Below, in pieces: positions 1 through 9,112 of a DNA stretch of 64,000 bases. This DNA comes from Dorea longicatena (GTDB lineage Bacteria; Bacillota; Clostridia; Lachnospirales; Lachnospiraceae). Below the pieces are notes generated by a model. That model worked only from the letters and a program-made list of their open reading frames with translations. It did not search any database and was not told the origin of the DNA. The stretch spans positions 1,319,501-1,383,500 of the forward strand of contig NZ_CP100126.1 of NCBI RefSeq assembly GCF_024168045.1. Reading direction: 5' to 3'. The position numbers and the translations under genes are program-made. The stretch's first letter is position 1, and each line of letters opens with the position of its first letter.

Positions 1-1035
1 GATTACTCAATCTGCTGCTGCGTATCTGCTACAGAGACAGGTAAAGAGATGCAGTTCTTCGGAGCTCGTGCAAACCTTGCCAAGTGTCTGTTATACGCTA
101 TCAACGGTGGTATTGATGAAAAGAATAAAATTCAGGTTGCACCTGCTTACAGACCAATCACATCTGAATATCTTGACTTCGATGAAGTAATGGAAAAATA
201 TGATGCTATGATGGAATGGCTGAGCAAACTGTATGTAGATACACTGAATATGATTCACTACATGCATGACAAGTATTACTATGAAGCAGCTCAGATGGCA
301 TTGATTGATACAGACGTTAAGCGTTCATTTGCAACAGGTATCGCTGGATTCTCTCATGTGGTAGATTCACTTTGCGCTATCAAATACGCAAAAGTAAAAG
401 CTATCCGTGATGAAGATGGAATCACAACAGATTTCGAGATCGAAGGAGATTTCCCAAGATACGGTAACGACGATGATCGTGCAGACGACATGGCTGTATG
501 GCTTCTGAAGACATTCATGCACAAACTGAATAAGTGCCATACATACAGAAATTCTGTACCTACAACATCAATCCTTACAATTACTTCCAATGTAGTATAC
601 GGTAAGGCTACAGGATCTCTTCCGGACGGAAGAAAAGCAGGAGAGCCACTTTCACCAGGTGCTAACCCATCTTACGGTGCAGAAAAGAACGGACTTCTTG
701 CATCCCTTAACTCTGTTGCTAAGCTTCCATACGAGCTGGCACTGGATGGTATTTCTAATACTCAGACAATCAGCCCAAGTGCACTTGGACATACAGATGA
801 TGAGCGTAAAGAAAATCTTGCACGTGTAATGGACGGATACTTCGATCAGGGAGCACATCACCTGAATGTTAACGTATTTGGTACAGATAAACTTATTGAT
901 GCTATGGAGCATCCGGAAAAACCAGAATACGCTAACTTCACAATTCGTGTATCTGGATACGCAGTTAAGTTCATCGACCTGACCCGCGAACAGCAGTTAG
1001 ACGTTATCGCAAGAACTTGCCACGATCATATGTAA
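1..1035 (+). CDS. pflB: Pyruvate formate-lyase, C-terminal part (5' end outside window)
   Basis: Glycyl-radical enzyme that converts pyruvate and CoA to acetyl-CoA and formate in anaerobic fermentation. The reading frame is open from base 1, so the N-terminal part lies outside the window and no start can be seen. The first codons read [20 protein letters not shown], the Cys-Cys catalytic loop of the family, followed by the conserved GARANLAK segment. The C-terminus carries the glycyl-radical loop RVSGYAVKF (about 27 residues from the end) and ends in the typical TCHDHM tail. pflA lies 180 bp downstream. The assignment is firm. Pyruvate rather than another glycyl-radical substrate is inferred from the Cys-Cys pair and the loop sequence. 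Confidence 0.96.
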   Translation, partial: DYSICCCVSATETGKEMQFFGARANLAKCLLYAINGGIDEKNKIQVAPAYRPITSEYLDFDEVMEKYDAMMEWLSKLYVDTLNMIHYMHDKYYYEAAQMALIDTDVKRSFATGIAGFSHVVDSLCAIKYAKVKAIRDEDGITTDFEIEGDFPRYGNDDDRADDMAVWLLKTFMHKLNKCHTYRNSVPTTSILTITSNVVYGKATGSLPDGRKAGEPLSPGANPSYGAEKNGLLASLNSVAKLPYELALDGISNTQTISPSALGHTDDERKENLARVMDGYFDQGAHHLNVNVFGTDKLIDAMEHPEKPEYANFTIRVSGYAVKFIDLTREQQLDVIARTCHDHM

Positions 1036-1054
1036 AAGCTATGAGCCATGCATC

Positions 1055-1196
1055 AGATGAGACAGATGTTATAATCAAGCTTGCTTGAATTATGATATCT
1101 GGATCAGATGATATACGGCGACAGCCGTCAGCGAGATGAAGCAAAGCGGAATCGAGCTGCGCATGGCGGAGTACATGGCGAATTACATGTAATAAA
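1055..1196. other. pflB-pflA spacer with imperfect hairpin and short unexplained reading frame
   Basis: The spacer has an imperfect inverted repeat around 1069-1095 (ATAATCAAGC, then GCTTGAATTAT with one bulge). Next comes a segment visibly richer in GC than its surroundings (about 1117-1180), which reads as a short open frame from ATG 1136 to TAA 1192 (18 codons). No ribosome site fits this frame well and I do not recognise the peptide. It may be a processing or attenuating structure between pflB and pflA, or a decayed gene remnant. Confidence 0.35.
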
Positions 1197-1215
1197 TAAG
1201 AAAAGGAGCAAAGCT

Positions 1216-1956
1216 ATGACCAAAGGATATATTCATTCTCTGGAAAGTTTCGGCTCCGTTGACGGTCCAGGTGTCCGCTATCTGATCTTTACGACCGGTT
1301 GTGCTATGCGCTGCCAGTTTTGTCATAACCCGGACACATGGAACATGAATTCAGGGACTCTCTACACAGCAGATGAACTGATTGATAAAGCCTGGAAATA
1401 CCGCACTTACTGGGGAAGTAAGGGCGGTATTACCGTCAGTGGGGGCGAACCGCTTCTGCAGATCGATTTTCTGCTGGAGTTGTTCCAGAAAGCAAAAGAA
1501 AGAGGAATCAACACAACACTGGATACCTGTGGAAATCCATTCACAAGAGAAGAGCCATTCTTCAGTAAATTCCAGGAACTTATGAAGGTGACAGATCTTG
1601 TAATGCTGGATATCAAGCATATTGATGATGAGCAGCATAAGATCCTTACCGGTCAGACGAATAAGAATATTCTTGATATGGCAGAATATCTTTCAGAGAC
1701 CGGAAAACCAGTCTGGATCCGTCATGTACTGGTCCCGGAAAGAAGTGATAAAGACGAATATCTGCACAGACTTCATGATTTTATTGAGACGTTAGATAAT
1801 GTGGAGAAAGTAGAAGTCCTTCCGTATCATACACTTGGTGTATATAAATGGAAAGAACTGGGGATTCCGTATCAGTTGGAGGGCATTGATCCACCATCGC
1901 AAGAACGGGTGGAAAATGCGAACCGGATTCTTGAAACAGCAAAATATCATGCATAA
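1216..1956 (+). CDS. pflA: Pyruvate formate-lyase activating enzyme (radical SAM)
   Basis: Radical SAM activase that abstracts hydrogen from the PFL glycine to generate the glycyl radical. The 246-residue product begins MTKGYIHSLESFGSVDGPG and carries the cluster motif CAMRCQFC (C-x3-C-x2-C) in the first 40 residues, then HNPDTW and the SAM-binding GGEPLLQ. The open frame extends upstream to 1108. I chose ATG 1216 because AAAAGGAG sits just upstream and because family members start with this sequence. It directly follows pflB and ends in a strong terminator, consistent with a pflB-pflA unit. Confidence 0.95.
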   Translation: MTKGYIHSLESFGSVDGPGVRYLIFTTGCAMRCQFCHNPDTWNMNSGTLYTADELIDKAWKYRTYWGSKGGITVSGGEPLLQIDFLLELFQKAKERGINTTLDTCGNPFTREEPFFSKFQELMKVTDLVMLDIKHIDDEQHKILTGQTNKNILDMAEYLSETGKPVWIRHVLVPERSDKDEYLHRLHDFIETLDNVEKVEVLPYHTLGVYKWKELGIPYQLEGIDPPSQERVENANRILETAKYHA

Positions 1957-2000
1957 AAAATGTGGAACACATGGAAATAATGTGTTCCGCATTTTTTTAT
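1955..2000 (+). terminator. Intrinsic terminator after pflA
   Basis: The inverted repeat GAACACAT / ATGTGTTC is flanked by A-run and T-run (ATTTTTTT), directly after the pflA stop. Confidence 0.9.
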
Positions 2001-2094
2001 AGCAATCAATCATCAAAGTGTACAAGAAATATTATAAAAAGCGTTTTTTAAGTAGGTAAAATGTAGCAATTTGTCAATTTAACCAATTAAAGTC

Positions 2095-2123
2095 TTGAAA
2101 CATGTATAAAAATACGATAATAT
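2095..2123 (+). promoter_or_regulatory. Sigma-A-type promoter for leuB-ilvD-ilvB
   Basis: TTGAAA at 2095-2100, 17-bp spacer, TAATAT at 2118-2123, about 40 bp before the leuB start. The leader is too short for a T-box or leader-peptide attenuator. Confidence 0.6.
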
Positions 2124-2162
2124 TATTTTTATAGATTTTTACCGAAGGAAGGAAGAAGAACG

Positions 2163-3248
2163 ATGAATCTTAAAATTGGTGTGATTAAGGGAGACGGAAT
2201 TGGTCCGGAGATCGTAACGGAGGCAATGAAAGTTCTGGATAAAGTTGCAGGAGTATATGGACACACTTGTGATTATACACAGTTACTCATGGGGGGAGCA
2301 TCCATTGATGTTCACGGAGTGCCTCTTACAGATGAGACAATCGCAGAGGCAAAAGCATGTGATGCAGTTCTGATGGGTTCCATCGGAGGAGATGCAAAGA
2401 CATCTCCGTGGTATAAGTTAGAGCCGTCTAAAAGACCGGAAGCAGGACTTTTGAAGATCAGAAAAGCCCTGAATCTTTTTGCAAACTTAAGACCTGCAGT
2501 ACTTTATGAGGAATTAAAAGGTGCATGTCCGTTGAAAGAAGAGATTACAGAAGGTGGGTTCGACATGATGATCATGAGAGAACTGACTGGTGGTCTTTAC
2601 TTTGGAGAGAGAAAGACAGAAGAGATTGACGGAGTGATGACAGCAAAAGATTCTCTTACATATAATGAAGAGGAGATCCGAAGAATCGCAAAACGGGGAT
2701 TTGATATTGCAATGAAGCGACGCAAAAAAGTAACTAGCGTAGATAAGGCAAATGTTCTGGATTCTTCAAGATTATGGAGAAAAGTGGTAGAAGAAGTTGC
2801 AAAAGATTATCCGGAGGTGGCAGTGGAAAATATGCTGGTAGACAACTGTGCAATGCAGCTTGTAAAAGATCCAAAACAGTTTGATGTCATTCTTACAGAG
2901 AATATGTTTGGAGATATTCTTTCCGATGAAGCAAGTATGGTGACCGGATCTATCGGAATGCTTGCAAGTGCCAGCTTAAATGAGACAAAATTCGGTTTGT
3001 ATGAGCCGAGCGGCGGATCGGCACCGGATATAGCAGGAAAAGGAATTGCCAATCCAATCGCAACTATCCTTTCTGCAGCAATGATGTTGCGTTTCAGCTT
3101 TGATCTTGATAAAGAAGCAGATGCAATCGAAGCAGCTGTTGCAAAGGTGTTAAAAGACGGATACCGTACGATTGATATTATGTCAGAAGGAAAGACACAG
3201 ATTGGAACAGAAGAGATGGGCGATCTGATTTCAGAAAACATTCGTTAA
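2163..3248 (+). CDS. leuB: 3-isopropylmalate dehydrogenase
   Basis: Oxidatively decarboxylates 3-isopropylmalate in leucine synthesis, with NAD. The 361 residues match the usual length. The N-terminus is [15 protein letters not shown]. The substrate arginine motif lies in [17 protein letters not shown] sequence, followed by [14 protein letters not shown]. The metal/NAD region contains [11 protein letters not shown], then [14 protein letters not shown] and the adenine-site motif [26 protein letters not shown] lies before ATG 2163. No leuA or leuCD is present in this window. ilvD follows 57 bp downstream, so the gene heads a branched-chain amino-acid group. Confidence 0.96.
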   Translation: MNLKIGVIKGDGIGPEIVTEAMKVLDKVAGVYGHTCDYTQLLMGGASIDVHGVPLTDETIAEAKACDAVLMGSIGGDAKTSPWYKLEPSKRPEAGLLKIRKALNLFANLRPAVLYEELKGACPLKEEITEGGFDMMIMRELTGGLYFGERKTEEIDGVMTAKDSLTYNEEEIRRIAKRGFDIAMKRRKKVTSVDKANVLDSSRLWRKVVEEVAKDYPEVAVENMLVDNCAMQLVKDPKQFDVILTENMFGDILSDEASMVTGSIGMLASASLNETKFGLYEPSGGSAPDIAGKGIANPIATILSAAMMLRFSFDLDKEADAIEAAVAKVLKDGYRTIDIMSEGKTQIGTEEMGDLISENIR

Positions 3249-3305
3249 TTATAGAATTATATATAGATAAGAAGTATTTGACAGAAAGAAAACAGGAGGA
3301 TAAAA

Positions 3306-4979
3306 ATGAGAAGTGATACAGTAACAAAAGGAAAACAGCAGGCACCTCACCGTTCATTGTTCAATGCACTTGGACTGACGGAAGAAGAGATGAACAGACC
3401 ATTGGTCGGCATCGTATGTTCTTATAATGAAATCGTGCCGGGGCATATGAACCTGGATAAAATTGCGAATGCAGTAAAACAGGGAGTTGCCATGGCAGGT
3501 GGTACACCGATCATGTTTCCTGCAATTGCAGTTTGTGACGGAATAGCAATGGGACATATCGGAATGAAGTATTCTCTGGTAACCAGAGACCTGATCGCAG
3601 ATTCTACAGAAGCAATGGCGATGGCACATCAGTTTGATGCGTTAGTTATGATCCCGAACTGTGATAAGAATGTACCGGGACTTCTGATGGCTGCAGCAAG
3701 AATTAATGTACCGACTGTATTTGTCAGTGGCGGACCGATGCTTGCAGGACATGTAAAAGGACAGAAGAGAAGTCTTTCCAGTATGTTTGAGGCGGTAGGA
3801 GCGAATGCGGCCGGAACAATGTCAGATGCAGACCTGTGTGAATTCGAGAATAAAGTATGTCCTACATGCGGATCATGTTCGGGTATGTACACAGCAAACA
3901 GCATGAACTGTCTGACAGAGGTACTTGGTATGGGACTTCGCGGAAACGGAACAATCCCGGCAGTATATTCAGAAAGAATCCGTCTTGCAAAACATGCAGG
4001 TATGAAAGTCATGGAACTTCTTGAGAAGAATATCCGCCCAAGAGATATTATGACAAAAGAAGCTATTCTGAATGCACTTACTGTTGATATGGCACTTGGA
4101 TGCTCTACAAACAGTATGCTTCATCTTCCGGCAATCGCACATGAAGTGGGAATGGATTTTGAGATTGATTTCGCAAATGGAATCAGTGAAAAGACACCAA
4201 ATCTCTGTCACCTTGCACCGGCAGGTCCTACTTATATGGAAGACCTGAATGAAGCAGGTGGTGTCTATGCAGTTATGGCAGAACTGAATAAGAAGGGACT
4301 CCTTCATACAGAATGTATGACAGTTACAGGAAAGACAGTAGGAGAGAATATTGAAGGAGTAGTGAACAAAGATCCAGAGGTTATCCGTCCGATTGACAAT
4401 CCATATACACCAACAGGCGGGCTTGCAGTGTTAAAAGGCAATCTTGCACCGGATGGAAGTGTTGTAAAGCGTTCGGCAGTCGTAGATGAGATGCTGGTAC
4501 ACGAAGGACCTGCAAGAGTATTTGACTGTGAGGAAGATGCAATTGCAGCAATCAAAGGTGGTAAGATTGTAGCCGGTGATGTTGTTGTTATCCGTTACGA
4601 GGGACCAAAGGGAGGTCCGGGAATGCGCGAGATGTTAAATCCTACATCTGCAATCGCAGGTATGGGGCTTGGATCGAGTGTGGCGTTGATCACAGACGGA
4701 CGTTTCAGTGGAGCATCAAGAGGAGCATCTATCGGGCATGTATCTCCGGAAGCTGCTGTCGGCGGACCAATCGCACTGGTAGAGGAGGGAGACCTGATCC
4801 AGATTGATATTCCGAATCTTTCTATTCATCTGGATGTATCGGATGAAGAACTGGCTAAGAGAAAGGAAAACTGGACTCCAAGAGAGCCAAAGGTTACAAC
4901 CGGATATCTTGCAAGATATGCGGCAATGGTTACTTCCGGAAACAGAGGCGCAATCCTTGAAGTTCCAAAAGCAAAATAA
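3306..4979 (+). CDS. ilvD: Dihydroxy-acid dehydratase
   Basis: Fe-S dehydratase making 2-oxoisovalerate and 2-oxo-3-methylvalerate in valine/isoleucine synthesis. The 557 residues are full length. Cluster cysteines are visible in NCDKNVPG and in [16 protein letters not shown], and the C-terminal family signature [18 protein letters not shown] is present. AGGAGG precedes the start, 57 bp after leuB, and ilvB begins 25 bp after the stop, so all three are probably one transcript. Confidence 0.97.
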   Translation: MRSDTVTKGKQQAPHRSLFNALGLTEEEMNRPLVGIVCSYNEIVPGHMNLDKIANAVKQGVAMAGGTPIMFPAIAVCDGIAMGHIGMKYSLVTRDLIADSTEAMAMAHQFDALVMIPNCDKNVPGLLMAAARINVPTVFVSGGPMLAGHVKGQKRSLSSMFEAVGANAAGTMSDADLCEFENKVCPTCGSCSGMYTANSMNCLTEVLGMGLRGNGTIPAVYSERIRLAKHAGMKVMELLEKNIRPRDIMTKEAILNALTVDMALGCSTNSMLHLPAIAHEVGMDFEIDFANGISEKTPNLCHLAPAGPTYMEDLNEAGGVYAVMAELNKKGLLHTECMTVTGKTVGENIEGVVNKDPEVIRPIDNPYTPTGGLAVLKGNLAPDGSVVKRSAVVDEMLVHEGPARVFDCEEDAIAAIKGGKIVAGDVVVIRYEGPKGGPGMREMLNPTSAIAGMGLGSSVALITDGRFSGASRGASIGHVSPEAAVGGPIALVEEGDLIQIDIPNLSIHLDVSDEELAKRKENWTPREPKVTTGYLARYAAMVTSGNRGAILEVPKAK

Positions 4980-5004
4980 AAATTATGACAGGGGAATGAA
5001 TGGT

Positions 5005-6690
5005 ATGCAGTTAACAGGATCACAAATTGTAATCGAATGTTTGAAAGAGCAGGGAGTGGATACCGTATTCGGTTATCCTGGCGGAGCGATTTTGAACGTA
5101 TACGATGAATTATATAAGCATAAAGATGAGATTAAACATATTCTTACATCACACGAACAGGGTGCTGCTCATGCGGCGGACGGATATGCAAGAGCAACAG
5201 GAAAAGTCGGTGTATGTCTTGCAACCAGCGGACCAGGTGCAACGAACCTTGTAACTGGGATTGCAACCGCATACATGGATTCCATTCCGGTGGTTGCAAT
5301 TACCTGCAATGTAGGAGTAGCACTTCTGGGAAAAGACAGTTTCCAGGAGATCGATATAGCAGGTGTTACGATGCCGATCACAAAGCATAATTATATTGTA
5401 AAGGATGTCAATAACCTGGCGGATACAATCCGCAAGGCATTTGTGATCGCTAAAGAAGGAAGGCCAGGTCCGGTTCTGATCGATATTCCAAAGGATGTAA
5501 CAGCTAATAAAGCAGAATTTATATCACGGGAACCAGAGATTGTAAAACCGTCCGAAGATATCTGCGAAGAAGATCTGGAAAGTGCAGTTCGCATGATCAG
5601 GGAGTCGGAAAGACCATATATATTTGTTGGCGGCGGGGCAATATTATCAGGAGCCAGCAAGGAATTATATGAATTTGTAAAGAAGGTAGACGCACCGGTT
5701 ACCGATTCCCTGATGGGAAAAGGTGCATTCCCGGGAACGGATCCGCTGTATACCGGAATGCTTGGAATGCATGGCACAAAAACATCCAATTACGGAGTCA
5801 GTGAATGTGATCTTCTGATTGTAACAGGAGCAAGATTCAGTGACCGTGTGACAGGAAATGCTAAGAAATTTGCCAAGGATGCAAAAATCCTGCAGTTTGA
5901 CGTAGACGCAGCGGAGATGAATAAAAACATCCTGATTACAGAAGGGGTAGTCGGTGATCTGAAAGTCGTTCTTCAGAAGATGAATGAACGCCTGGAACAG
6001 CAGAATCATAAGGAATGGATAGAGAAGATCATTTCTTATAAAGAGAAGTATCCAATGACATATCATCCGGATGTACTCAGTGGTCCGTTCATAGTGGAAG
6101 AAATTTACCGTCAGACAAATGGCGAAGCAATCATTTCTACGGAAGTCGGACAGCATCAGATGTGGGCGGCGCAATATTATAAATATACAGAACCAAGAAC
6201 ATTTCTTACATCAGGAGGGCTTGGAACGATGGGATATGGTCTTGGTGCTTCACTTGGAGCGAAGGTCGGAAGACCGGAAAAGACGGTAGTCAATATTGCA
6301 GGAGACGGATGTTTCCGTATGAATATGAATGAGATTGCTACCGCAACACGCCATAATATCCCGATAATTCAGGTAGTGATCAATAACCATGTACTTGGTA
6401 TGGTGCGCCAGTGGCAAAATCTGTTTTATGAACAGCGCTACTCGGCAACTGTGCTCAATGATGCAGTAGATTTCGTAAAACTTGCAGAAGCTATGGGAGC
6501 AGAAGGAGTACGTGCATCGACAAGGGAAGAATTTAAAGAAGCATTTGCAAAGGCATTAAAGAGCGGTCATCCGGTAGTGATTGACTGTCAGATTGACAGC
6601 GATGACAAAGTATGGCCGATGGTTGCCCCAGGTGCCCCGATCAGTGAAGCTTTTGATGAGAAAGACCTGAAAACAAAAAATGCAGAATAA
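5005..6690 (+). CDS. ilvB: Acetolactate synthase, large (catalytic) subunit
   Basis: ThDP-dependent enzyme forming acetolactate or acetohydroxybutyrate from pyruvate. The 561 residues contain the catalytic glutamate in TSHEQGAAHAADGYARA, the FAD/central domain, and the ThDP-Mg motif GDGCFRMNMNEIAT. The frame is open far upstream inside ilvD. I chose ATG 5005 (MQLTGSQIVIE) because AGGGG lies 10 bases before it, whereas ATG 4996 touches that site. No small regulatory subunit gene (ilvN) follows; serC comes next after 36 bp. The regulatory subunit may be encoded elsewhere or be absent. Confidence 0.94.
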   Translation: MQLTGSQIVIECLKEQGVDTVFGYPGGAILNVYDELYKHKDEIKHILTSHEQGAAHAADGYARATGKVGVCLATSGPGATNLVTGIATAYMDSIPVVAITCNVGVALLGKDSFQEIDIAGVTMPITKHNYIVKDVNNLADTIRKAFVIAKEGRPGPVLIDIPKDVTANKAEFISREPEIVKPSEDICEEDLESAVRMIRESERPYIFVGGGAILSGASKELYEFVKKVDAPVTDSLMGKGAFPGTDPLYTGMLGMHGTKTSNYGVSECDLLIVTGARFSDRVTGNAKKFAKDAKILQFDVDAAEMNKNILITEGVVGDLKVVLQKMNERLEQQNHKEWIEKIISYKEKYPMTYHPDVLSGPFIVEEIYRQTNGEAIISTEVGQHQMWAAQYYKYTEPRTFLTSGGLGTMGYGLGASLGAKVGRPEKTVVNIAGDGCFRMNMNEIATATRHNIPIIQVVINNHVLGMVRQWQNLFYEQRYSATVLNDAVDFVKLAEAMGAEGVRASTREEFKEAFAKALKSGHPVVIDCQIDSDDKVWPMVAPGAPISEAFDEKDLKTKNAE

Positions 6691-6726
6691 AAGAAGCAAA
6701 AAGTAAAGGAAAGTGGAGGAACAACA

Positions 6727-7809
6727 ATGAGCAGAGTGTACAATTTTTCAGCAGGTCCGGCTGTATTGCCGGAAGAAGTATTAAAAGAGGCAGCAGCAGA
6801 GATGTTAGATTATAAAGGCTGTGGAATGTCGGTTATGGAAATGAGTCACCGCTCATCGGTGTTCCAGGAGATTATTGAGACTGCAGAAGCTGATATCCGT
6901 GATCTGATGCAGATTCCGGATAATTATAAGGTATTATTCCTGCAGGGCGGCGCATCTCAGCAATTTGCCATGATTCCTATGAATCTGATGAAAAATAAAG
7001 TGGCTGACTATATCGTAACCGGACAATGGGCGAAAAAGGCAGCCAAAGAAGCAGAAAAATACGGAGAGGTTCATGTAGTCGCATCTTCCGAAGATAAGAC
7101 ATTTTCTTATATTCCGGACTGCTCGGATCTTGAAATCTCTGAAGATGCAGATTATGTATACATCTGCGAGAATAATACGATTTATGGTACAAAGTTCAAA
7201 GAACTTCCGGATACAAAAGGGAAGACACTGGTGGCAGATGTGTCATCCTGCTTTCTGTCTGAACCGGTAGATGTGTCAAAATATGGCGTGATCTATGGAG
7301 GAGTTCAGAAAAATGTAGGACCGGCGGGTGTGGTGATCGCAATTATACGTGAAGACCTGATTACAGATGATGTATTAGATGGTACACCGACCATGCTGAA
7401 ATATAAGACACATGCAGATGCCGGATCTTTATACAATACACCGCCGGCATATGGAATCTATATCTGCGGGAAAGTATTCAAATGGCTGAAAAAGCAGGGT
7501 GGTCTGGAAGCAATCAAAAAGCGTAATGAAAAGAAGGCAAAGATTCTCTATGATTACCTGGATGAAAGTAAATTATTCAAAGGTACAGTTGTTCCAAAAG
7601 ACCGTTCACTTATGAATGTTCCATTTATAACAGGTAATAAAGAGCTGGATGCAAAATTTGTAAAAGAAGCGAAAGAAGCCGGATTTGAAAATCTGAAAGG
7701 ACACAGAAGTGTCGGAGGTATGCGTGCAAGTATCTACAATGCGATGCCGGTTGAAGGAGTGGAAAAACTCGTGGAATTTATGAAAGCATTTGAAAAGGAG
7801 AATCTGTAA
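6727..7809 (+). CDS. serC: Phosphoserine aminotransferase
   Basis: PLP enzyme converting 3-phosphohydroxypyruvate to phosphoserine. The 360-residue product starts MSRVYNFSAGPAVLPEEV, the family N-terminus, has LQGGASQQFAMIPMN, and carries the PLP lysine in YGGVQKNVGPAG. GTGGAGG precedes the start. serA follows after only 2 bases, so the two serine genes are translationally close, and their placement 36 bp behind ilvB suggests continuation of the amino-acid operon. Confidence 0.96.
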   Translation: MSRVYNFSAGPAVLPEEVLKEAAAEMLDYKGCGMSVMEMSHRSSVFQEIIETAEADIRDLMQIPDNYKVLFLQGGASQQFAMIPMNLMKNKVADYIVTGQWAKKAAKEAEKYGEVHVVASSEDKTFSYIPDCSDLEISEDADYVYICENNTIYGTKFKELPDTKGKTLVADVSSCFLSEPVDVSKYGVIYGGVQKNVGPAGVVIAIIREDLITDDVLDGTPTMLKYKTHADAGSLYNTPPAYGIYICGKVFKWLKKQGGLEAIKKRNEKKAKILYDYLDESKLFKGTVVPKDRSLMNVPFITGNKELDAKFVKEAKEAGFENLKGHRSVGGMRASIYNAMPVEGVEKLVEFMKAFEKENL

Positions 7810-7811
7810 TC

Positions 7812-8975
7812 ATGTATAAGTATCATAATCTGAATCCAATTTCACAGGTAGGACTGGATGAATTTACAAAAGACTATGCACCTGTAAGCACACCGGAGAC
7901 GGCTGATGCGATCCTGGTAAGAAGTGCGGCAATGCACGAAATGGAATTTGCAACAGATCTGAAAGCAATTGCAAGAGCCGGTGCAGGTGTGAATAATATC
8001 CCGCTTGAGAAATGTGCGGAACAGGGAATTGTTGTATTTAATACACCGGGAGCTAATGCAAATGGAGTAAAAGAACTGGTGATTGCCGGTATGCTGCTGG
8101 CATCCAGAGATATCATTGGCGGCATCAACTGGGTGCAGGAGAATGAAGAGGATGGAAACATAGCCAAAGATGCAGAAAAGGCGAAAAAAGCATTTGCGGG
8201 ACAGGAATTGCAGGGAAAGAAACTTGGAGTTATCGGTCTTGGAGCAATCGGTGTGCTTGTGGCAAATGCTGCAACACATCTTGGCATGGATGTATACGGA
8301 TACGATCCATATGTGTCGGTAGATTCTGCATGGAGACTTTCCAGAAGTATTCATCATACAACAAATGTAGATGAAATCTATGAAAACTGTGATTACATTA
8401 CCGTTCACGTGCCGGCACTTGACAGCACAAAGGGAATGATCGGAAAAGATGCCCTGAGCCTTATGAAGGAAGGTGTGATCGTTCTGAACTTTGCAAGAGA
8501 TGTGCTGGTGGATTCCGAAGCAATGGTAGATGCACTTGTTGCCGGTAAAGTAAAGCATTATGTTACAGATTTCCCGACACCTGAGATTGCAGGTGTAAAG
8601 GGAGCGATTGTAATTCCTCATCTCGGAGCATCTACGGAAGAATCTGAAGATAACTGTGCAAAGATGGCAGTGAAAGAAGTGATGGATTATCTGGAAAACG
8701 GTAATATCAGACATTCGGTGAACTATCCGGATTGTGATATGGGGCTGAGAGGAGATAAGACACGTATTCTTGTATTACATCACAATGTACCGAATATGAT
8801 CGGTCAGATTTCCGCTGTTCTTGCAAAAGATAATATGAATATTGCAGACCTTACGAATAAGAGCAAGGGGAAATATGCGTATACAATGATCGATGTAGAT
8901 TCCGAAGTGCCGGAAGGTGTTGTGGAAGAACTGAAACAGATCGGTGAAGTGTTACGTGTACGTGTTATATGTTAA
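7812..8975 (+). CDS. serA: D-3-phosphoglycerate dehydrogenase with C-terminal ACT domain
   Basis: NAD-dependent first step of serine synthesis. The 387 residues include the Rossmann motif GVIGLGAIGVLVANAA, catalytic arginine in NFARDVLVD, glutamate in FPTPEIAGVKG and histidine in IPHLGASTEES. The last 70 residues (ILVLHHNVPNMIGQISAV onward) form an ACT domain, the usual site of serine feedback. It is shorter than the type with an intervening ASB domain. It sits immediately downstream of serC. No serB is present here. Confidence 0.95.
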   Translation: MYKYHNLNPISQVGLDEFTKDYAPVSTPETADAILVRSAAMHEMEFATDLKAIARAGAGVNNIPLEKCAEQGIVVFNTPGANANGVKELVIAGMLLASRDIIGGINWVQENEEDGNIAKDAEKAKKAFAGQELQGKKLGVIGLGAIGVLVANAATHLGMDVYGYDPYVSVDSAWRLSRSIHHTTNVDEIYENCDYITVHVPALDSTKGMIGKDALSLMKEGVIVLNFARDVLVDSEAMVDALVAGKVKHYVTDFPTPEIAGVKGAIVIPHLGASTEESEDNCAKMAVKEVMDYLENGNIRHSVNYPDCDMGLRGDKTRILVLHHNVPNMIGQISAVLAKDNMNIADLTNKSKGKYAYTMIDVDSEVPEGVVEELKQIGEVLRVRVIC

Positions 8976-9008
8976 ATAAAACTTAATAAATTTGTAAGAA
9001 TCCCTTAA

Positions 9009-9037
9009 TTGCGAAATATGTCGAATTAGAGTATCCT
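9009..9037 (+). promoter_or_regulatory. Promoter of the polysaccharide deacetylase gene
   Basis: TTGCGA at 9009-9014, 17-bp spacer, TATCCT at 9032-9037. The expected transcript start near 9044 leaves a leader of about 69 bases before ATG 9113. Confidence 0.5.
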
Positions 9038-9112
9038 ATTAATGAAAGAGATGCAGTGAAGATATCTTCATCTCTGATAAACAGAACTTATGAAATCCGG
9101 GGGATACAGGGA

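Noticed and set aside
1108..1215. N-terminal extension of pflA from ATG 1108
   Set aside because: The extra 36 residues are polar and unlike the family; a good ribosome site and the conserved N-terminus support ATG 1216.
2124..2162. T-box or leader-peptide attenuator for leuB-ilv
   Set aside because: The leader after the predicted promoter is only about 35 bases, with no T-box sequence or terminator hairpin.
4804..5004. N-terminal extension of ilvB into ilvD
   Set aside because: Lies in the coding region of ilvD in another frame; family members start near MQLTGSQ.
7842..8714. 290-residue open frame antisense to serA
   Set aside because: Cys/His/Ser/Ile-rich composition typical of the reverse complement of a coding gene, no ribosome site, and lies wholly inside a certain serA.
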